Source of the DNA: Stereocaulon alpinum
Taxonomy: Eukaryota; Ascomycota; Lecanoromycetes; Lecanorales; Stereocaulaceae
Assembly (NCBI GenBank): GCA_018257865.1
Contig: JAEUBA010000032.1
Coordinates: 62,001 to 126,000 of the forward strand
Direction: 5' to 3'
DNA: 64,000 nt
Shown: positions 44,735 to 56,259 of the stretch, piece by piece
How the letters are laid out: every line of letters starts with the position of its first letter
Numbering within the stretch: the first letter of the stretch is position 1
The notes under the pieces: generated by a model
Databases searched by the model: none
The model's input: the letters and a program-made list of their open reading frames with translations, nothing else
Told to the model about the DNA's origin: nothing
Made by a program: the position numbers and the translations under genes

Positions 44735-44762
44735 GCCAAGGATTACTAAGCCTTGGCATACT
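44735..44762. repeat. Inverted repeat, 9-bp arms
   Basis: ATGCCAAGG and CCTTGGCAT separated by about 9 nt; not next to a gene end. Confidence 0.7.
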
Positions 44763-44998
44763 GACCGCCGTCGTCAGAAGAAAACAAAACCATTACACCA
44801 TTGTACCAGCGCCATTAGGAATCGAACCTAATACAAGTAAGTATCAACTGCAAACATCGTCCTGGACGAATACTCAGGAATGGTTCTACACACTACCTCA
44901 CTAATGTATCGCCCACTTATACAGAGGGGAGTATTGATAGTATATTAGCATATCCTCAGTATACAGAGTCAGCTCTGGTATGATTACTAGGCCTTAGT

Positions 44999-45075
44999 CT
45001 CCCATCGACGGCTAAACACCTCCTTTGAGGTTAGGACTTGGGTTGTCGAAGTTTCGGGGTGGCCGTCAATGCAAT
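44999..45075 (-). repeat. Dispersed repeat copy 2 (coding relic?)
   Basis: Matches 15513-15590 in DNA and, on the minus strand, in peptide (GHPETSTTQVLTSKE). Confidence 0.5.
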
Positions 45076-46152
45076 AACAAGTCAGCCTGAGCATGCTAAT
45101 TCATCACCACTGTAAATAGATCGCGTGTTGTGCGCTTAGCATCAACAATGCAAGCGTTCTCTCATTCGTTGTAACGGGTAACGAACCCCAAGACCTTGGC
45201 TTTCTCCGCTCTAGTCTTCCTACTCACAATTCTGACTTCGCAGCTAAGGAACAAGATCAAGTCAATACAGAGATCGATACCAAAGGTCTTGAATCATACC
45301 AGAGATCTGAGTATACCAAGACCAGAGCCTTCATTCTAACTTCTACCAATGGCCCTAGAGGATACCTCGTACATAAAGGCTTCCTAAGAGGCCAGGTTAG
45401 GTTGTTTAGTGTCCGCTCCAGGCCGGCATTGCCCATTAGGGCGGTTTTACAGGTGTGCATTGGGCTCAATTCGCTATCTGATGGCCTTCCCAGCAATTGC
45501 TCGTGGCAACATCTCTAGAGGCGTCCATAGAAGCTAGGATTAAGGTTTTGGTCTTGATCAACGTAAATTTTCGGCACAATATACAGTAAATCTTGACTAT
45601 AATAACCTCGGAATTTCCTATCGTTACAAACAGGTTATCGGTACATTAAAGTCTTGGTAAGGGTCCGATTACTCATGTAGACCCCGAGACGATTTGCACG
45701 CTAAAAAAAACCGCCAAAAACAAGAAATCGGTGTACCCCGTATCGTTATAGTGAAGGTTTACTGTAAGACTTTTAGTGTCCATCTCTGTACCGAACCTAG
45801 CTTCTAGTCAGGTTTGCCGGAGCATGTACTTGTTATCGTGTTGGGCCTGTTCTGGTCACATGCTTTTTTCAAGTCATGGCTATGGTCAATCGAGAGTCCC
45901 CTGCTTATACTTTTCAGCTCGCGCGATGCTCGATGCATTGAACTGTAACCGGTATTCATCTATCAAATAGCGTGGGTTCCAAATCGACAAAAACACCGGA
46001 TAGTGTCCGTCCCAAACAGCCTCGCTTATGCTCGTTAGACACTACCCATTGTTACATTTCCCGCCATAGCGAATAAGCACTTCGAGACCTTGGATCTAGC
46101 ATGAGTATCGCCTTTCGCCAACTGTCAATCCCATCAACCATCCTTCAGGAAT

Positions 46153-46920
46153 TCAACCCACGACTTGACCTGCCAAGCCAACCGCTACGCCTAAACCGAC
46201 GCCCATTCCATATAAGCCAGCACACTTCGTTGGCGCTGCATTCGCAGTACCCACAACGAATGAGTTCCCACCCGCAGAAGCTCCCAGTGTTGAACATCCA
46301 GCCAGACTAAGCCCATGACAAGCCTCTACACTCAAACTCGAACAAATTGACTCTGCTGATGCCGGCATCATAGCTCCCGCCTGTGTCACCCCTCCACCAG
46401 GTCCAGAAATCGTAACGGCCATTCCTCCTCCCTCCAATAAACCCGTACACTTCGCAGACTCCAATTGGCAGGCTGAAAAGGATGAGGTACACTCTGCCGC
46501 GTTCGGGTAGGCGGTGGGTAGATATGGGTATGGGTAGAACGAATTGGATACCGTACTACTAGCAGTGATCGCATGCGTGATTGCTGCTGCTTTTGCACCT
46601 CTCCCTGTGGCGGCAGCTGGCTCATTTGTGGTTACGGCTCCTCCTTCTTGGCCCAGGCTGCCCGTACATGCAGCACCCTTGGGACAGCAACCAATATTGC
46701 CGGATTCATCGAGTGAACAGTCCGTATTCGTGGGGCAGCATGCTGCGCGGTTCATGGCGCAAGAGTTAGAACATTTGGAATCTCGGCGGAATAGGTTGAT
46801 AATGCCGCTGTAGGATGCTGGATCAGAGAGGTCCGGTGCCACGAAGGGTGAGTATTGAGTTGCGAGGGTACTGGGGAGGGAGAGGAGGGCGATCAGAAAG
46901 TTGAAGGTAGAACTGCGCAT
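46153..46920 (-). CDS. GPI-anchored cysteine-rich surface protein
   Basis: Intronless, 255 aa. The signal peptide is MRSSTFNFLIALLSLPSTLA. Residues ~46-90 form a Cys-rich module (CSNSCAMNRAACCPTNTDC followed by GCCPKGAACTG), typical of fungal GPI-anchored wall proteins. The middle is Ala/Thr/Gly-rich with a Tyr/Pro patch (SFYPYPYLPTAYP). A second set of spaced Cys follows (CTSSFSACQLESAKC, CSSLSVEACHGLSLAGC). The C-terminus is a short small-residue hydrophobic tail (GMGVGLGVAVGLAGQVVG) after a polar stretch, as required for GPI transfer. The upstream open frame to 47022 is not hydrophobic and the signal peptide fixes the start at 46920. It shares the CC-G layout with the protein at 43-44 kb, so the two may be distantly related wall proteins. 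Confidence 0.82.
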   Translation of the reverse strand: MRSSTFNFLIALLSLPSTLATQYSPFVAPDLSDPASYSGIINLFRRDSKCSNSCAMNRAACCPTNTDCSLDESGNIGCCPKGAACTGSLGQEGGAVTTNEPAAATGRGAKAAAITHAITASSTVSNSFYPYPYLPTAYPNAAECTSSFSACQLESAKCTGLLEGGGMAVTISGPGGGVTQAGAMMPASAESICSSLSVEACHGLSLAGCSTLGASAGGNSFVVGTANAAPTKCAGLYGMGVGLGVAVGLAGQVVG

Positions 46921-47413
46921 TTCGGGGATTTGGCGAGGAATGGATAGCGCAGTTGAGCAGCAGTGTTCAGTTCTTAACTGTCTCAAGCGTTTGGGGGTTG
47001 GCCCCTCAACTTCGCTGATCAATGAATGCAGTCAAACCTTCGACGTAGTCAGCACTGTATAGCCACAAGATTCGGAGGTAGCTTAATCAATTCGTCTTTG
47101 GTCCTGGAGCAGGTTGTATGAAAGTATGCCTTTGGTAGTTTGCCCACTATTTACAATTGATAGAGTCGCATAGCAACTGCCGAGACGCGGCTTTAGTTCC
47201 GCGTGGTCGCGCGCTCAGTAGTGATCCTTGGCATCACCATCGCATATATATCCATCATATCTTGAAGCCGCCGTATTTGGTGCAAACAAAATCATAAGCT
47301 TGTCGGTCTTTACTACTCCCTTAATCTTGCATTTGTTTCTCTTCTGACCTGGCTGGGTACATGAACAGTCTTTCCGACATAGTCTTTATTGTCCGTGCAT
47401 CAAGTCGCCTTGG
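46921..47413. other. Divergent promoter region
   Basis: Lies between the GPI protein (minus) and the mitochondrial ProRS (plus). No gene. Confidence 0.5.
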
Positions 47414-49627
47414 ATGAAGTCATTTCTCCAAGCACGAAAGACCTGGCGTTTGCATGACCTATGCCAAAATTTCGCTTCATCCTCTCGGATTCGGGCTGGG
47501 CAATTTAGTAATATACAATTTTACCACGTTAGTCAGCACAAGCTCGTTCCTAGAAACAGAAATTAAGGCTTTATCAGGAAGATGGCAGGAGACGGGTCTC
47601 AGCTTTTTGGACACCGTCTGGTGGCATTACCAAGACGCAAGGAGAAGATAAAGGTTGCTTGGTCCCATTTGTTTGTTCCATTTACTGCTGACACCCAAAG
47701 AAGATGACTCGCACTCGCTATTGATTAGAGCCGGCTTCGTACGCCAGGTACGGACTCATGATCAACAGTCATCCTGTTAAGCTAATCGCAAATCTCAGGC
47801 GCATGCCGGCCTGTTTCAGTTCCTTCCTTTGGGATTGCGTGTACAGGAAAAGATCGAAAAACTGGTAGACAAGTACATGGCCAAACTTGGTACCTATGGG
47901 CCGTCAAAGCTTGGTCAATGAAATCAAAGCTGAAAAGGGGCTCAGGGGCATCAAAGCTTTCTCTTTCTACGTTCTCATCGGAAGATTTGTGGCAGAAGAC
48001 AGGAAGGCTAGACAGCAGCAGCTCTGAGGTGCGTCCGGGTGATACTCCGATACGCAGTTGGTATTTCTAATAGCCGAGAACAGCTCTTTCGTCTATCGGA
48101 TCGTAAGGGTGGCAAATACTTACTGTCGCCGACCCACGAAGAGGAAATAACCGCTCTCGTCGGCAACATTGTCCAGTCATACAAGGAATTACCACTGAGA
48201 CTCTATCAGATCTGTAGGTTTTCGTTAAGTCCCGTACGTCTCTCTTGGAATCTGACTACACAGCCCGGAAATACCGTGACGAGCCACGACCCCGCCAGGG
48301 TCTGCTTCGGACACGAGAGTTTCTCATGAAAGACTTATACACCTTCGACTCGACGACGGAAGGTGCTCTTGTAACGTACAAGCGCGTACGGCAGGCTTAC
48401 GACGGCTTCTTTAACGAGTTTAGAATCCCTTTCCTAACGGCTGAAGCAGCCTCTGGAGAAATGGGTGGTGATCTCAGCCACGAGTATCATTTTCGTACCA
48501 CAAAAGGCGAAGATAACATTGTTAGCTGTAATTCTTGCGACTATGTAGCGAACGAGGAACTTGCGCAGAGTAGGCCAATCAGTACGGGATCGGTCACGGA
48601 GTCTAGAGATGAGGGATGGTCTTCTACATGTCAGGATCTGAACGGCAGATTTTCGCTGCGTCCTCCTAAGGACCTTGAGACCCAAGTGGAAGACAGCCAT
48701 CAGTGGATTGGTGTCACTCATGATCGCAGCAGCATTATTCAGGCTTTCTTCCCCCATAAGATCGAAGTATTGACTTCAAGCGGGAGACGAATGCGAGAGA
48801 CCAAAATGAACTCCTATGCAATCAAGCGCCTATTCCCGGACTTGGATCTCAGTGTCGAAAATCCAATAGAAACTTTCAAGCAGCATCGACGGCTTCAGCA
48901 AGTCTCAGAGACCAACAGGGCCAAAGGTTCTGGAACCCCTAACGTCTTACGAATCTTTGACATGCGCTACGGCAAAGTCGAGCCCAGCCCGGATACCGTT
49001 CTGATTGATGGCCAGGAGCTCCCAATCCTTGATCACAACAACTCCAACAATGCTATAGATCTAGTAAAGATAGAGACAGGTGACCCCTGCCCTCGCTGCA
49101 ACGAAGGAACCCTCAAAGTCGAGCCCGCAGTAGAGCTAGGCCACACATTCCACCTCGGCACTCGATACAGCACGCCTCTGAACGCCACAATCGCGATAAA
49201 AGAATCTCCAAACGAGCAAGTCCCAATGCAAATGGGCTGCCATGGCATTGGCATCTCTCGCTTGATCGCAGCAGTAGCGGATTCCCTCGCCGACTCCAAG
49301 GGCCTCAATTGGCCCCGCGTCATCGCCCCCTTCGAAGCAGTAGTCATATCCGGAGAAGAACATCAGAACGACGCCGTCGAAGTCTATGACACCCTGACTG
49401 CTACAACTAACAGCCCCATCGATACTCTTCTTGACGATCGGGATAAGCAGCTGGGCTGGAAACTTAAAGACGCGGATCTTATTGGGTATCCGGTTATAGT
49501 CGTTGTGGGAAGGGATTGGAAGAAGGATAGGAAGGTTGAGGTGCAATGCCGGAGACTGGGCTCGAAGGAATTGGTGCCGGTGGGAGAATTGAAGGCGTAT
49601 GTTGAGGAGAAGCTGCAGCAGTTGTAG
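47414..49627 (+). CDS. Mitochondrial prolyl-tRNA synthetase
   Basis: Charges mitochondrial tRNA-Pro with proline. The gene looks broken in raw frames but is intact when spliced. Exons are 47414-47527, 47578-47653, 47701-47747, 47799-47889, 47946-48028, 48084-48213 and 48264-49627; introns are 47-56 nt; 634 aa, all phases agree. The N-terminus MKSFLQARKTWRLHDLCQNF is a good mitochondrial presequence. Then come RRRVSAFWTPSGGITK, DSHSLLIRAGFVRQ, FLPLGLRVQEKIEKLVDKYM, the class II signature RLSDRKGGKYLLSPTHEEE (~residues 140-158), motif 2 in LLRTREFLMKDLYTF, motif 3 MGCHGIGISRL, and an anticodon-binding domain at the C-terminus (VIAPFEAVVISGEE..). The second intron has a weak donor (GTTGCT), so that junction should be treated as provisional. 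This bacterial-type enzyme is distinct from the cytosolic ProRS. Confidence 0.88.
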
Positions 49628-50308
49628 TATCCATGGGTTTCTGGGCTGTCGTCGAATGTCGAATGGTCATTAGACTCCGCTCTGTATCATCAATTGTAAA
49701 AACAAGTTTTAAGCACTAAGTACCCTTCTTGCTTCTAGGGCTTGGTCCTCGAGAAGAGCATGACATCGATTGTATGCCGTCGTGGAAGCCACTTGGTTAT
49801 GGATTCCTCACGTCAGTCCAAAACAAGATGCCTTTGTATCGATCCTCAGATTGAGATGAAGTCCTTCACTTTCTATCGTGCTTACAGAACCATCAGCAAG
49901 AAGCCCTGGCACTGGCAACGCACACTCAGCTGGTACCAAGTGTGCGATAGTCAACATGCCAGCTGCCCCAAGTGACAGCAATGCCTCGCTCTGATGGCGT
50001 CAGTGCCGGCATGAGCTCCACTCTACCCTCCGACCCTATCTCCTATGCTAGCTCTACCTTGAGCACCATCTACAGCCATATTCTAAACCCTGGAATGAGC
50101 AATGACGTTCAAAGTGCTCATATTGGATAAGTTTGTGAGCTTTTGGGCGAGCATGTGACGATAATAACAACCCAAGATCGCTTTTGTGACTCCCCTGCAC
50201 GTATAGACATGATGTGACCTCGCTCTTCCAACTCGCTCGCCCGTACAGTTGTGATGCAATTTCCTATGAGTAATGCAAAGCAGGACATCCCATCAACGTG
50301 ACCGGCCC
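49628..50308. other. Convergent 3' intergenic
   Basis: Between the ProRS and alpha-glucosidase 3' ends. A 77-codon frame at 49742-49975 has no motif. Nothing supported. Confidence 0.45.
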
Positions 50309-52401
50309 TCAGTCCCTACACTTGCCCAAGATACCCTCCCAAGGCTTCAGTTCCACAGAGCCGCTCAATGCCTTCTCAGGCTTGCCTTTCAGATAGTTAC
50401 CAGCCATCCAGCTCTGAACATTGACCTCTCCAGGAATGTCCCACATCACATCTTTCCCGGAGATGTTCAGGACCACGAGCCACTTCCCACCCTTCGTGCC
50501 GGTCCTCAGATACGCGAAGATCGCATCGCTACCAATTGCCATAGCTTGATAGTCTCCGTATACAAATACGTCAGCATGTTCCTTCCTGTTTGTCAAACCA
50601 CGTTGCCAGAACTGCCAAGTGCTTAGCTCCTCTAGATTATTCTCTGCAATCTGCTTCTTTGCATTGATCGCTGGATAATCATCATTGGCTCTCATCCACG
50701 GCACCACACCTTCTTTGCAGAATCCCGCGTTAGCGCTAGCATCCCATTGCATTGGTGTACGCGCATGATCTCTTGCCTTTGTCTCAAGTACCTTACGCTC
50801 CTCTGCTAGCCGTTTGGGATCGTTAGCGTAGAGCGCCTTGCTCTTCTTCCAAAAGTTGATGGATTCGATGTCTTTGTACTCCTCAGTAATATCCCAGGAC
50901 TTCGGTATGTTCCTCATGCCGAGCTCCTCACCCTGGTATATAAATAATGTGCCGTTCAACGTCGTCTGCATGAGAGCCAGCAGCTTAGCGCCGTACTCAC
51001 GGTAGGCATCACTGTCATCACAGTATCGAGACACTGAGCGCGGATTGTCGTGGTTCTCTATGAAGACACTGTTCCAGCCATCGTACTCGAGCATTGCTCG
51101 TTGCCACTTGGTAATTACAGCGGCTAAATCTTTGACGCTCCAGTTATGCAACGTCATACGCGTTTTGCCGGGTGCATTGTCAACATCTACAACATCGAAG
51201 ATGAAGATCATATTCAGCTCGCCGTTCTTGCTCCCAACAGTTCGAATAATCTCCTCGATATTGCTGATGCCAGGCATCTCGCCGACGGTGATGGCACCAT
51301 GCTTCTTTAAAACCTTCTGCTTGATCTCTTGCAGGTACTCGTGCATACGTGGACCGTTGACATAGTACTTAGAACCGGGATGGTACTTGTATCCCGGACC
51401 AAGCACAGGCTCTGCGTCAGGAAACCGCTGGTCTTTGCTAATCAGGTTGATTACATCCATCCGGTAGCCACAAGCACCACGTTCCAGCCAAAAGTTCATC
51501 ACATCGCTGATAGAGTCGTAGATGTCAGCAACCTCTACTGAATTTTGAACTGGAATTGACGGATGATTTATGCATTGGAAGAAGCTTTTGCTTCGGTAGT
51601 ACGCAGTAGAGTCCATCAACGGAGTTAAGCCGGGAAACTTGGACTTAGAATCACTTACTGAACCGCGGCTCTGACGTCAGGGTTCTCCCAATTAAGGTCA
51701 GGCTGCTCGGGCGTGAACAGCGAGAGGAAGTATTGCTCCGTTTTCTTGTCGTATGTCCAGGCACTATTAGCTTCGCCGAGGATCTGCGACCAATTGTTAG
51801 GTGGCAAAGGGTTTCCTGCATCATCCCGTTGTGGCTTCTTCCAGATGTACCAATCACGTTTAGGGCTGGTGAGGGAGGATCGAGACTCGTGGAACCATGC
51901 ATGCTGCCGTCAATAAGCGGAGTCCATGAGACTTAAAGTACGTACTCGGAAGACCGCATATAATGAACTGCTTTTGTTATACCTCATCTGATGTATGATT
52001 AACGACGAGGTCCATCATCAATTTCATACCTCTTTTCTTCAGTTCGGCAACAAGGGTATCGACATCTCCTATGGTGCCGTAGATTGGATCTATGGCTTTG
52101 TAGTCTGCTATGTCGTATCCCATGTCCTTTTGTGGACTTTTGTATACTGAAAGTTCTTAACATCAAGCAGTAACCATAAACTAGGATAAGCTGACTTGGT
52201 GAGACCCATACTATGTCGATTCCTAGCTCCTTGAGGTAGTCTAACTTCGAGATAATACCCTTCAGATCTCCCCACCCATCGCCATTACTATCCTGAAAGG
52301 ATGACGGATATATCTGCAGCAGTTCAGGATTATGAGGACTTTAATAAGACAGTCGCTTTCACCTGATATATCACAGCTTCTTTCCACCAAGCTTCTGACA
52401 T
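50309..52401 (-). CDS. GH13 alpha-glucosidase / oligo-1,6-glucosidase
   Basis: A cytosolic (no signal peptide) maltase/isomaltase-type glycoside hydrolase of 587 aa. Exons are 52363-52401, 52196-52313, 51983-52146, 51659-51903 and 50309-51506, all GT..AG with matching phases. The last intron is 152 nt; its internal frame gives a false start at 51619. Family landmarks in order: WWKEAVIYQIYPSSFQDSNG, LKELGIDIVWVSP, MKLMMDLVVNHTSDEHAWF, nucleophile Asp206 in GACGYRMDVINL, acid/base Glu265 in ITVGEMPG, transition-state Asp342 in FIENHDNPRS, and RTPMQWD. Length and motif set match GH13 subfamily enzymes that split maltose, sucrose or isomaltose; specificity is not resolved. The divergent neighbour is an MFS transporter sharing the 1.4-kb promoter. 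Confidence 0.93.
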
Positions 52402-53814
52402 GCTTGTTGAGGTGAAGCAGAGATTTACGGAATACTCTGGAATATGAATGAAAATTTGCTACGCAAAAGATGTTCTATATAATATTGGAGGATAAAAACA
52501 CCTGTTAGATATTAGATTGCGGTGAGTTGTACAAGCGAGCATGCAATGATAGGTAAGAAGACAATGGGCACCAGTTGGGCGTGCCTGCCTAGGTAGTCCC
52601 GTGATCATCGTATCATCGAAAGTCTTGGCGGCAACAAGTCTTGGCAACTACTCCATTTCCATCTGCAAGGTCCCAAAAGGGCAGCTGAATCCCGCTGACC
52701 GTGGGGTGGATTTAGCGAAGGAGAGGTTCATGTATCAAAGACTTGCTGCCGCTAAGTAAGATGCATAAGCGCTATGAACTGGTCGAGTATTCGGGGCCTG
52801 ATGGCCGCCTCTCAACGCCGCCAGAGGCTGATGTTAGTATGTTACTCTTCAACCGCATGCCTTGTTCTTATCCTACGCGTTTCTCTTCGCGGTCATCTTC
52901 GGTGCTACTAGTGCTTCTATATGAGGTACTTACATAAACATTTGTCATCAAATGAAACCTCACGAGAAGCCAACCAGGCAGACGGCAGTTGAAATCGCCC
53001 TGGCCGACGGCTTGTGAATGCACAAAACCTAGCGGATTGAGACATGCTTACGGGACGGGAGGACCTGAAGTTGTACTAGGCTATGCAAATCATACCGTGA
53101 TCTTGGAGTTGCAGCGGAAAAAAAATCTCCTAGCTGTATCTTGGAGAAGCTTGAGAATATGCATGTCTCAAACCCAGAGGATCAAGGTCTGGAGAACATA
53201 CCTGCAGCATCTCGGAAGCAAGTCACACTACCTTTCATTCAGCCTCTCGGGGATGTTACCAATGGACCTCTAGGCCACGCGGCACATCCTTGCATTGAAC
53301 TAGTATGGTGATTATCTAGTTCTCTTTATTCTCAGCCGTTATATGTGCAGCATCCGAGTTCCAACCATGAGATCCCCACTTCAACTTCACCCGGGGGCTC
53401 CACTTATGAAGCATGATACATGCCCTTGAGCTCTCTCATTTAGCTTTAGCTCCTAGGTCATATTGCTCGGTCACACTCGCTTTGACCTACGTACGTGTCT
53501 GCGCAGTGGTTATGACTTTTCGTCCAGATGAACGGAACGCGTTCTGGAATGTTATTAAGCCTCCTTGGATAGTGAGCCGTGTGGGTACATAAGCGTAGTA
53601 CAAATCTCCTATCTCTCCCCTTCAAATTTTGATAAGGTAATGCTGTACACAAAGAGCCCCGTGCACTGACGCAATTTGAACCGTGTGAGCTTTATCAGCA
53701 TTTGTATCACTTGACGTATCGTCTTTACCATTTTCGTTGTCGTCCCTCGATCGCACTCGCAAACATTCGCACTCACTACATTTACTTTCATTACTGGACC
53801 GAGACCAATTCGCA
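52402..53814. other. Shared promoter region of alpha-glucosidase and transporter
   Basis: A 1.4-kb intergenic region between two divergent starts. Coding-like frames inside it are weak: one starting MHKRYELVEYSGPDG at 52761, and another with NPEDQGLENIPAASRK near 53165-53210. They could be pieces of a small spliced gene, but no phase-consistent model was found. Confidence 0.45.
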
Positions 53815-55532
53815 ATGGACATCAGCATGGACGAGAAGCCCATCGTGTCAGACGACTCTACCGCCAGCGTCAGCGCTCGCGGAGGCAGCGCCGGTAAGGA
53901 CACTATTCAGCACGTGGAGCTCATCGAACCGATCAATCGAGCAGCTGAAAAGCGACTCGTCAGGAAGTGCGATCGTCATGTCATCCCAGTTATCACACTA
54001 CTTTTTTCCCTAGCATTCCTCGACCGAATCAACATCGGCAATGCAAGACTTCAGGGTCTAGAAAAAGACCTTCACATGAAAGGTCAAGAGTACAATATTG
54101 CTTTGTTCGTGTTTTTCATTCCCTATATCCTCTTCGAAGTACCGAGCAATATCCTCATTCGCAAGGTTGCCCCGTCGACATGGCTGAGCTCTATCATGGT
54201 GCTTTGGGGTGGGTGATTGCAAATCCTTCCTTCAAGAATACTATGTCTAATGATGTATCATAGGTATCATCGCGGTCTGCATGGGCACCACTAAGAGCTA
54301 CGCTGGGCTTGTCGTTTGCAGGTTCTTCCTTGGCATCTTTGAAGCTGGCTTTTTCCCAGGTGCGCTAACGTTATTGCGAATTTGGAATATATCTGACGAT
54401 GACCAGGGTGCATGTACTTGATCTCAATGTACTATCCGCGACATGAGCTACAATGGAGATTCAACATTTTCTTCTGCGCGGCCATCTTGGCTGGTGCATG
54501 GAGCGGAGTAGGTGAAACAACCTCCCCCGAACCCTGAACCACCCCTGACCTTACTGCAGCTTCTCGCCTATGCCCTAGCAAACATGGCAGGGATTGGTGG
54601 CTATGATGGCTGGCGCTGGATATTCATCATCGAAGGTCTTGTAACTATCATCTTTGCCATCGGATCATGGTTCTTCATTGTCGACTGGCCAGAGACGTCA
54701 AAATTTCTCACTGCCGAGGAGCGTCAATTACTCCTACGTCGACTAAGTGATGATTCTGGCGAGGCAAAGATGGATCGCCTCGACAGCAAAGCTAAGCGAC
54801 GTGCTTTTGGCGACTGGAAGATCTATGTTGGGTATGCAATGCTTGCTTGAATACTTGGTTTACAGTAGCTGATCTGTGCAATTTACCAGCGTACTGATGT
54901 ATCTTGGGGTTGTTACCACGGGCTACAGCACGTCCTTCTTCATACCTACCATCCTCAATGAGCTTGGCTGGACTGCATTGCACGCTCAGGTCATGTCGAT
55001 ACCAGTCTACATCGTTGCAACGATTGTCTGTCTCGTCTCGGCATTGCTGACAGATCGCCTCCGTCATCGCTACGCCTTCACCATAATCGGTATTACGGTG
55101 GCGTCGATAGGTTACATCATCCTCCTGGCGCAGGAATCGGTCTCTGTCAGCGTCAGGTACTTCGCAGTCTACCTCGTTGTAGCTGGTTGCTACATCACTC
55201 AACCAATAACACTTGTCTGGTTGAGCAACAACATGGGTGGTCATTATAAGCGAAGCATTAGTGCTGCCGTACAGATTGGACTCGGAAACTCTGGTGGCAT
55301 CATCGCGAGCAACATATACATCACCAACCAGAAGCCTAAATACCCTGTTGGGTATGGAGTATCATTGGGCCTGCTTTGGGTGTGCGCTATCGCTTGCACA
55401 AGTCTCTTCGTCGGCCTAAGGATTGAAAATAAGAAGAGAGACAGAGGCGAGAGGGACTACAGGCTTACCCTCCCCAAGGACGAGGTTGAGAATCTTGGCG
55501 ATGACCACCCAAGCTTCAGGTTCACATATTAG
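53815..55532 (+). CDS. MFS transporter, ACS (DAL5/TNA1-like) family
   Basis: A plasma-membrane H+-coupled transporter of the anion:cation symporter family (known fungal substrates include allantoate, nicotinate, vitamins and organic acids); 501 aa. Exons are 53815-54208, 54264-54359, 54407-54507, 54560-54831 and 54890-55532, all GT..AG and in phase. Landmarks: KRLVRKCDRHVIPVITLLF then AFLDRINIGNARLQGLEKDL (first helix and the D-R-x-N-I-G-N-A signature of the family), PYILFEVPSNILIRK, CRFFLGIFEAGFFPG, YYPRHELQWRFNIFF, GYDGWRWIFIIEGL, and SNNMGGHYKRSISAAVQIG. Twelve hydrophobic segments are plausible. The earlier in-frame ATG at 53737 lies in a segment that is not conserved, so 53815 is preferred. 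The substrate cannot be inferred. The shared promoter with the alpha-glucosidase may mean joint regulation. Confidence 0.92.
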
Positions 55533-56259
55533 GTGACCTGTGCTTCGAGGGAGGGTTACCAGCATAACCGAGCACAGTTATCTGAGCAGAAGAGATTTCT
55601 CAGTGAGTTGCATGTTGCAGCGTCATTCTGCACAGCAGGCATGGATGAGGGTTCTCGGTGACGATATTCCGAGCAATGATGAATGAAGAATGCAAATGTT
55701 TCAGGATCGACAAAAAGTATGTAGTTGAAGATGATGTCCTTCCGCAGCTTCTCCTCACTTCAACTTTGACTTGAAATTTCTTATCGTCGCCTCCTTGCAC
55801 ATGATGCATATGCACGTTTGTGTCGCCGGAAACCCGATGTGCGTAACTCCGGATTCACTTGTGGAATACAACGTTGTTGAGCCCAGCGATTCTGGAGAAG
55901 TACACATCACATTCTGATACAGTGACCGGCATGTCTAGCGGTATCTCGCAAATCTTGCGATTACAAGAGTGCCATCGGAGCGAACAGCAAGACAAGGTTG
56001 TTGGGTGAAGCTATTCATCGTTACGTGTAGAGATTTAAGGGCTGTAGACCTAAGCCAATCCTAAAGAGGAAACCGTAACTCAAGAGGTCCCTCTCTCTCC
56101 TCCACCTAAGCGCTCCCTCCACCCGACCCCTCTATCACTATTCCTCATGTAAACCCTACATCTACGATGCTCCGGCATCGAACCTCTCACGCACCCTACA
56201 ACCCAGCACTCTTCGCCAACTCACCACCCCCACGACTCCTCCCCCCACCAACTTTCATA
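55533..56259. other. Intergenic
   Basis: No gene. The frame of the next gene is open from an ATG at 56167; C-rich 5' UTR-like sequence precedes it. Confidence 0.5.

Larger units (their letters stand above)
44258..46152. other. Gene-poor stretch
   Basis: 1.9 kb with a hairpin (44735-44762), a T-arm-like tRNA fragment near 44805-44835 (GGTTCGATTCC on the minus strand, no matching 5' half) and the dispersed repeat at 44999-45075. No gene supported. Confidence 0.45.

Noticed and set aside
51507..51619. Start of alpha-glucosidase at 51619
   Set aside because: This stretch is inside a 152-nt intron; the conserved N-terminal GH13 exons lie upstream to 52401.
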